Assembly: GCA_024036415.1 (NCBI GenBank)
Contig: JAMWET010001633.1
Span: forward strand, 370,001 to 434,000
Length of the DNA: 64,000 nt
Origin: Prochilodus magdalenae
Lineage: Eukaryota; Chordata; Actinopteri; Characiformes; Prochilodontidae
Direction of reading: 5' to 3'
Shown: piece after piece, positions 58,410 to 64,000 of the stretch
Layout: each line of letters starts with the position of its first letter
How positions within the stretch are numbered: position 1 is the stretch's first letter
Made by a program: the position numbers and the translations under genes
The notes under the pieces: model-generated
Seen by the model: only the letters and a program-made list of their open reading frames with translations
What the model was told of the DNA's origin: nothing
Database searches by the model: none

Positions 58410-60090
58410 GAATTTTTCAGGTCAGGGAATGAAATAGCACTCTTAGTTACTGTCCTACTGGTTATATGACAGCTGTGAAGTTCCAGAGGAGCAGATTGGA
58501 AATGTTTTATACATCTGTAATCAGACTGATTTATATCACTGAAACATTGATTCTTAACTATTGATCAGTAGCGTATATGTAGTTAAACAGGCTTGTGGCA
58601 ATTACAGTAAGGCGTCTTGATCATTTTTGAATTTTAGGCCTTAATGATGCAAATCTCAGCCCTGCTCCAGTCACTTCACGTCAAATAAGTAAGAACTCCC
58701 AGGAGAAATTCCAGAGAAAAAGTGTCGGTGAGGTTTTTTTAGTGCGTTTATATTCAAGTCAATACGGGACCCAGAGGAATGTGTCACTCTAATGCAGGGC
58801 TGTAATGATGTCAACTTGTTATTTACTTTCCCAATGTGAATGACTGAGCAGGGCCAAAGGGGGAATTAAATCAGCCTCCGGGTGACCGTGCAGGCGCAAA
58901 ACAGAGCTGTGAGTGGGGGAGGGGTGGAATCCAGTAAGTGTTGCGTCACACCACGCTTACACCAACGTGCCGGCTTCCCTTTAGAACATTAGTGATCTTG
59001 AAAGACTTCAGCAGATGTTTTACAATGAACTAAACGTTAATGTTTCGATGCAGGTCTTCCTCTTTGGGCTCATAATGAGCACTATTCTTGGTCTGTGGCT
59101 TTGTGCTATAAAAAGGCCGCATTATGTTCAGTGCTCAAGTGAGCTCGGTCTCATTACGTGACACAGAAATGTACTCGTGTTATATTAAAAAGCACACTTC
59201 AGAGCCCACCCCTTCTAAAATCTGTGTGGCTACATGCACCAACAGCTAAACACCTAAAATCAAATTTTAAATGATCATCTTCCACCCTCTCTTTAGCCCT
59301 TACTAGAGATTTTGTTGCTGTGTCTTTAAAAATATGTCTTAAAAATATTGTCTTTTAAAATATATTTAAATAAGCTCTGTTCTGATTCGCTACCCTGTAT
59401 TGCGCAATATTCAAAAAGCAGTCTGGGCTGAAGCACTAGTTCCTTCCTAACTTCAGAATGACAGGGGGGTGTTTAACTGCTATATGCTGAATATGTGCAG
59501 ACTGATATTTATATATATATATATATAAAGTGTGCTGGGTTTCATGACAACATCAAAACACCTTGAAGAGTGCATTTCCTGGAGAAAACGCAGAGTATCT
59601 GCACAGCTTAGGCTTGCTGCTAGCCGGTTACTAAGGTGTTGCCAAAATGAATGTGAGTCTGTGGGAGGAACAAGGGAAGAATAAATGACACATAGCAGAG
59701 TGCAGGTCAGTATGGCTGTGTATGTGTGTAGAGTCTGGGGTTCTTTCCTGAGTGAGTGCATGCAGGTTACAGGAAACAATAGAGAAGAATGGGGCTTTAT
59801 GGGAGGAATAAGTGATGAAGGGGAAAAAGACAAACAGACGAGTGCGGGTCAGACTAACATTAAAGTCGTGCTTGGGGGCTGCCCTGAGATAGTGTATGCA
59901 AAGCACTTTTCCACCCCAATTATTCCTAGGGGGAAAAATTCAGAATTTAACCAAGTGCTTCCAAAATGCGTAGGTCAGATCCACACCATTCCCGATCAAA
60001 GCTAACATTCTGGAAGTGTAAAGGTGTCAACATGTCAAAAAGTTAGAGGATAAAAATGTGCACCAGGAAGAAGAAATATAAATAATACCA
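58410..60090. other. non-coding, unassigned
   Basis: No gene is recognised. The frames of 91-117 codons on opposite strands at 59480-60005 overlap and have no domain. A short (AT)n lies at about 59511-59526. Confidence 0.4.
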
Positions 60091-60091
60091 C

Positions 60092-60247
<156 letters not shown>

Positions 60248-60249
60248 TA

Positions 60250-61125
60250 ACTACACAGTTCCAGTGACACATTACTCCAAAGTAAGTGCTAAACTAAGCT
60301 CACAAACTGTCCCCTGAACAGTCATTCTGGCAATGTCCCCGGGGAGTTATTTCCACCTGTATAAACCATACTCTTTTAATGGGGACAAACCTCTAAAAAT
60401 GAAAGTAAAAGCCACATTTTTGTTTTATTAACCATATCTAATATCATTTAGAACATCAGAACAAAACCACATTAATGGTTTGTAGTAAATGGCGGGACTT
60501 TCCTCATAAACAGATGGCATGTTGAGAGTGACGACCTTTCCTGTTAATTTTTCAACTAGTGATCTATTTTATAATGTCTCTGATTCCACATGGACTTGCA
60601 ATGATTTCAGCATTATTATATTAATAATCTTTTGTAATACATTAATACATGTTTCCTGTTTCATATGATTTCTGTCATCACCGTAAAGCAGATCTTTACT
60701 AGTGTTTCTATGGGAATTACTACATAACGTTAGCACCAAGGTAACTTAAGGTCAGAGCCGTTATAATGAGGAGACTGACTATCGGCTGAAATTTGAGTGG
60801 GAAAGCTTGTAATGATCAACACAAAGAGAAAGTCCTGGACTTCAACAGAAACAGCCAATAAGCTTGCTGGTTATGCAATAATTGGTGATACTTTAGCCCT
60901 AGTGCGGAAAGCCCCCCTTATTGTGGAGACTGTACAAGGGCAGTAGCCAGTGTTGCTGAGCCAAATGCTACAAACGTTTTATGGGGTTTTTGTCATTGAT
61001 TTTTATCAGTGGTCTCTCACCAGTCAAAGAGAGTCTGGTACGGCCAAGTGAACAGACTTTCCTATAAGGTCTTTGCTGAGGTGTACCTTCACTTCACACT
61101 GGATTTAACACCACGTATTATGGTT
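60250..61125. other. non-coding, unassigned
   Basis: No gene or clear repeat is recognised. Confidence 0.35.
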
Positions 61126-61129
61126 GAAA

Positions 61130-61345
61130 TAGGCCTTGTTCAGACCGTCAGCACAAATCTGATTTTTGGCATATCCAGATTGTATCCAGATATATTTTTT
61201 GATAGTCTGGACAACTGCACAAATTCAATTTGTGTCCAATCTGATTTCCAATTTCCAGGGTTTTACGGATACATCTCAGTCTGGATATTCTGGCTGCTTA
61301 GGTCTGATTTCAAAATGTCTTTTGCATCATTCGTGAGTTTGGGAT
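61130..61345. repeat. interspersed MITE-like repeat
   Basis: The phrase ttgttcagaccgtcagcac with aaatctgatttttggcat, followed by several more ctgattt variants, is typical of a fish repeat built from rattgaaatctgatt-like words. The 113-codon frame across it is considered chance. Confidence 0.5.
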
Positions 61346-61659
61346 GGTGACAACGCTAATGTATGTTTTGTCCATTATGTGGCCTGCTCTCCACTCAACT
61401 CTACCACCGCAAAACAGTTTGATTGACAAGAGTCCGCAATAAGCAGTTTCTGTGTGTTTGACTCAACCTTTCCGTCAGAATTCACAGTGTGTAAAGGTGT
61501 TTTGGTACTGGTAAAAGTGTTTTACGTGTGGTAAATTGGTTTTTATTTTTATAATATTGACTTCTAAAATGTTCATTTGTTTTGCACTTCTCAGTCACCA
61601 TATATACGTAAAGCGAAACGTGTACCCATGAAATATTTAGCTACAGCTGAGAGGGAGAA

Positions 61660-61910
61660 CCAATATGGCGGACAAGTGGCTTCGCCTGTGACGTCATCAG
61701 TATGTCATTCTCTTACAGATACAAATTTCAGCTTCTCAGTCCGAAACATATGTGATAATGTGCGTTTTGGTGTCTGTTGCTTGCGTTTCACAAATACTTC
61801 AAGGCAAGAAGCACCACAAAATATGCTATCATTAGCCGGAATTAGCACAAATTACCACCTCACAGACACAGACTGTAATTAATTCGTGACAAAATAGAAA
61901 ATGGCGTCGT
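61660..61910 (+). promoter_or_regulatory. CCAAT, YY1-like and CRE motif cluster
   Basis: CCAAT at 61660-61664 overlaps AATATGGCGGA at 61662-61672, a near-match to the YY1 site (AANATGGCGGC). A perfect palindromic CRE, TGACGTCA, is at 61689-61696. A second YY1-like word, AAAATGGCG, is at 61898-61906. These lie 65-320 bp upstream of the CpG island and suit a housekeeping-type promoter. Confidence 0.55.
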
Positions 61911-61974
61911 GACGTTTCTTGTTATTGTTGTTGTTGTTGTTTGTGTGAGTAATCGTCACCCTTCCCCTCTCTCA

Positions 61975-62240
61975 TTTTCTCATGGCGGGTCATCCCCCTC
62001 AGGCCCCGCCCCTTCCTCCCTCTCTCCTCGTGAACGCGCTCGGCTCGGTGCGCGCGACCAGCGAGTGAACGCGACCTTAACGTTCGCGCCGTTTCTTTTT
62101 TTTTCGAATTTTTCTTTTTCTGTCGCGCGACAAACAAACAAACAAGCAAACAACAACGACAGTAAACAGGATGGGCGGGAAGGAGCGGTGAAGGAGTAAG
62201 AAACCGGGACTCGCGCGGACTGACGGGTAAAAACACGCAC
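61975..62240 (+). promoter_or_regulatory. CpG island, probable promoter and first exon of a plus-strand gene
   Basis: CpG density is high from about 62000 to 62235 (for example gaacgcgctcggctcggtgc, tgcgcgcgaccagcgagtg). A GC box ggccccgcccc is at 62002-62012. Frame translations show no coding start that continues well. A possible splice donor, ACGG|GTAAAA, lies at 62226/62227, so a non-coding first exon (roughly 62030-62226) is plausible. Mammalian TBL1X, which lies upstream of and divergent to ANOS1, begins with non-coding exons, which would fit. No tbl1x coding exon is present in the window. Confidence 0.6.
62002..62012 (+). promoter_or_regulatory. GC box (Sp1/KLF type)
   Basis: ggccccgcccc at the left edge of the second CpG island. 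Confidence 0.55.
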
Positions 62241-62274
62241 GCGTTTCATTGATTCGTTTACACACACACATAGA

Positions 62275-62480
62275 CACACATTCTCTCTTTCTCCCTCTCT
62301 CTCGCTCGCTCTCTCTCTCTCTCGTTTACCTTCTCTTTCTTCCTCCTCTCCTCTTCCCCTCTTTCTTTCTTTCTTCCCCTCTGTTTTCTTTTCTCTCTTT
62401 CTTTCTTTCTTTCTTTCTTTCTCTCTGTCTCTCTTCTTCCACCCCCTCTCCACCCCCACTCTCGCTCTCTGCTCTACTTT
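62275..62480. repeat. pyrimidine-rich (CT)n/(CTTT)n tract
   Basis: About 200 bp of almost pure C and T on the plus strand, directly downstream of the candidate donor. The 90- and 159-codon frames through it are serine/leucine or lysine/arginine/glutamate runs and not genes. Confidence 0.9.
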
Positions 62481-62484
62481 TACT

Positions 62485-63070
62485 CAGAATTGACTTCAGG
62501 CTTGTTTTGAATTCGTGCTAAATCCTCTCGGGTTGCTCTTTTCGTCCTCTTTAAGTGCTTTTAAGGAGACATTTCTCTTTTTCCCTCCTCTTGTTTACAA
62601 CGGAAGCGAGTGAGATGAGTCCTCATGGTCTGCTAGCCTCTTCTTCTGAGCATTGTGTGATCTGTATCTTTGTAATAGTCTTAACCTCTATCTTCATAAA
62701 GGAGCCTATTATTAGATCTAGGTGGTCATTGGGGCTGTTATTGACTGTGGTGGTGATGAGGAGGAGGAGGATGAGGATGGTGAGGAGGATGATGATAAAG
62801 ATACTCTTCAGTGTATGCAGGCCTATGGGTGAGTGGGGGAGGGGCAGCCTTTGCCTTTACTCTGCTGTAGTTCATAAAGTGGCACCTACCATTGATTACG
62901 ACCTGATCAATCATCCATTCATGCTTTCTGACTCTATAAAGAAGAACTTGGTCAGTCTACCAGTGTGCCGGCACTATGTTGGTGGAGTAGTGGTTAAGAG
63001 AAAGTCATTTGGAGTGGAGTTTTTTAAGGTAGTGGTTCATTGCAGAGAAACTTTGTGACTCAGATTTCTC
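62485..63070. other. non-coding (possible first intron of the right-hand gene)
   Basis: A 167-codon frame (62555-63058) spans most of it. It starts in pyrimidine-rich sequence, has a GAT/GAG-rich stretch (about 62750-62800) and resembles no protein I know. Read as chance. Confidence 0.4.
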
Positions 63071-63071
63071 T

Positions 63072-63191
63072 ACAGAGGTGGTGATGGGAACCAGACGTCA
63101 GGCTGGCTGTGTATTCATAACCGTTTCATTTAATAACTTTCAGTGAGAGAGCTTTCAGAAGGGGATGTCTGGTTACTCTCACCACCTCTGT
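63072..63191. mobile_element. 120-bp MITE with 28-bp terminal inverted repeats
   Basis: Left terminal repeat 63072-63099 (acagaggtggtgatgggaac, then cagacgtc) pairs with right terminal repeat 63164-63191 (gatgtctggttactctcacc, then acctctgt) with few mismatches. The 64-bp middle has no coding capacity. A second copy lies at 37895-38000, and a single end lies at 20645-20670. Confidence 0.85.
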
Positions 63192-63194
63192 GAA

Positions 63195-63865
63195 CAATTC
63201 TGACCTCGTGAGTTTCTCAAGAGCCACTCTGAAGGGCTTGGTTTACTTCTTAACCATCTTACACATTTGGCTATGCAGAAATGATGAAAATCAGTGGAGC
63301 TTTTATAGTCAAAGCCACAACTGTATTGGCGTTAATTGGGTATATGCTCTCATTGTGCATATTCATCCAGCTAGATCCTGCAAATCTAATGTGGAAAGTC
63401 AAACATGGACATAAACTGGACAACCCTTTAGTTTTGCACAAATCACAACAGTGGACTGTTTATCCTAGTATTAGTAGGATATGTGTGATTTTTATATTTA
63501 CTATATTATTAGTATTTATTCATTTATTGCTTGTCTAAACTTCAGATCTTACAACAAGCATTCAACCCAACCAGCCATAATTTATTACTTATTACATTTT
63601 TCATTAATTAGCCATAACTCAACGATCTAAAGCTCTTTGATAATTAAGTGTGTTTTCACTTACAACATTTGTGGCAACAAACCAACCCGAAGCCCTCAAA
63701 CGTAAGAGTAACTGAAACCAGTGTAACGAAACAAATGCTCATGTGTTCAGATCATTTGATTTAGATGAGTTCATAAGGTACACCTGACTCTTTTGTTGGC
63801 TCGCAGGTCATTTTATCAGAAACTCCTACCAAGCCTTGCTTACAACTAAGTCAGTCAATCAAGCA
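63195..63865. other. non-coding, unassigned
   Basis: No gene is recognised. The 74- and 85-codon frames at 63190-63538 are AT-rich, hydrophobic at the C-terminus and have no domain. Confidence 0.35.
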
Positions 63866-63869
63866 AGCA

Positions 63870-64000
63870 ATCAATCAGTCAATATTTATTTGAATAGCAC
63901 TTTTTTTTTTACAACTAACGTGTCTCAAAGCTGCTTCACAGAAAAGCTGTGTATATATAAAGGAGTCCATGTATAGACCTAGGAAAGGAAATCCGGGTCC
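63870..64000. repeat. interspersed repeat, cut by the window edge
   Basis: atttatttgaatagcacttt, a poly(T) run, acaactaacgtgtctcaaag and ctgcttcacagaa resemble a common teleost repeat with tttatatagcgctttttaca and caaagcagctttacagaa. Confidence 0.55.

Noticed and set aside
61980..62459. Minus-strand frame of 159 codons rich in Glu, Lys and Arg
   Set aside because: It is a translation of the (CT)n/(CTTT)n tract and CpG island in the opposite orientation, without a domain.
62555..63058. Open frame of 167 codons on the plus strand
   Set aside because: It begins in a pyrimidine tract, contains a low-complexity GAG/GAT stretch and resembles no known protein. No adjacent splice sites in frame were convincing.

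Overview
This window looks like vertebrate, very probably teleost fish, nuclear DNA. It is AT-rich with two CpG islands. It holds many decayed Tc1-like transposons, a dead L1/Tx1-type LINE, fish-style SINE-like and MITE-like repeats, long (AT)n tracts and several minisatellites. Almost all of it is non-coding, and nearly every open frame above 60 codons is chance or lies in a repeat. Family and lineage assignments rest on recognition by eye; no search was run.

One protein-coding exon can be supported. It is exon 1 of anos1 (anosmin-1, the Kallmann syndrome gene, also called kal1), on the minus strand at 21983-22168. It starts at a good ATG, encodes a signal peptide and the first two cysteines of the cysteine-rich region, and ends at a canonical GT donor. 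It lies in a CpG island with a GC box and an inverted CCAAT box. I recognise no further anos1 exon in the remaining 21.98 kb of transcribed direction (positions 21982 down to 1), so that stretch is read as the 5' part of a large intron 1. It contains a second, smaller CpG cluster near 13.0-13.2 kb.

Positions 22.35-61.6 kb appear intergenic and are a repeat graveyard. They include an L1/Tx1 LINE broken by a Tc1-like element (23.5-27.1 kb), several copies of one Tc1-like family (26.4, 33.0, 35.1, 37.0, 41.5 and 49.8 kb, plus 9.0 kb in the intron), and a second, internally deleted Tc1-like family (1.2, 29.7, 47.6 and 56.4 kb). There is a 0.5-kb near-palindrome (40.15-40.64 kb). Four tandem arrays are present: 75-bp (44.0-45.8 kb), a decayed array (46.7-47.5 kb), 45-bp (51.7-53.8 kb) and 33-bp (57.8-58.4 kb).

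At the right end a second CpG island (about 61.98-62.24 kb) has a GC box, upstream CRE and YY1-like motifs, and a possible splice donor at 62226/62227. It looks like the promoter and non-coding first exon of a plus-strand gene. In mammals the gene upstream of ANOS1 in divergent orientation is TBL1X, so tbl1x is the obvious candidate, but no coding sequence in the window confirms it. I found no convincing tRNA, rRNA or CRISPR, and no previously undescribed gene system. The points of interest are the anos1 promoter and exon, the putative divergent promoter, and the structure and history of the repeats.
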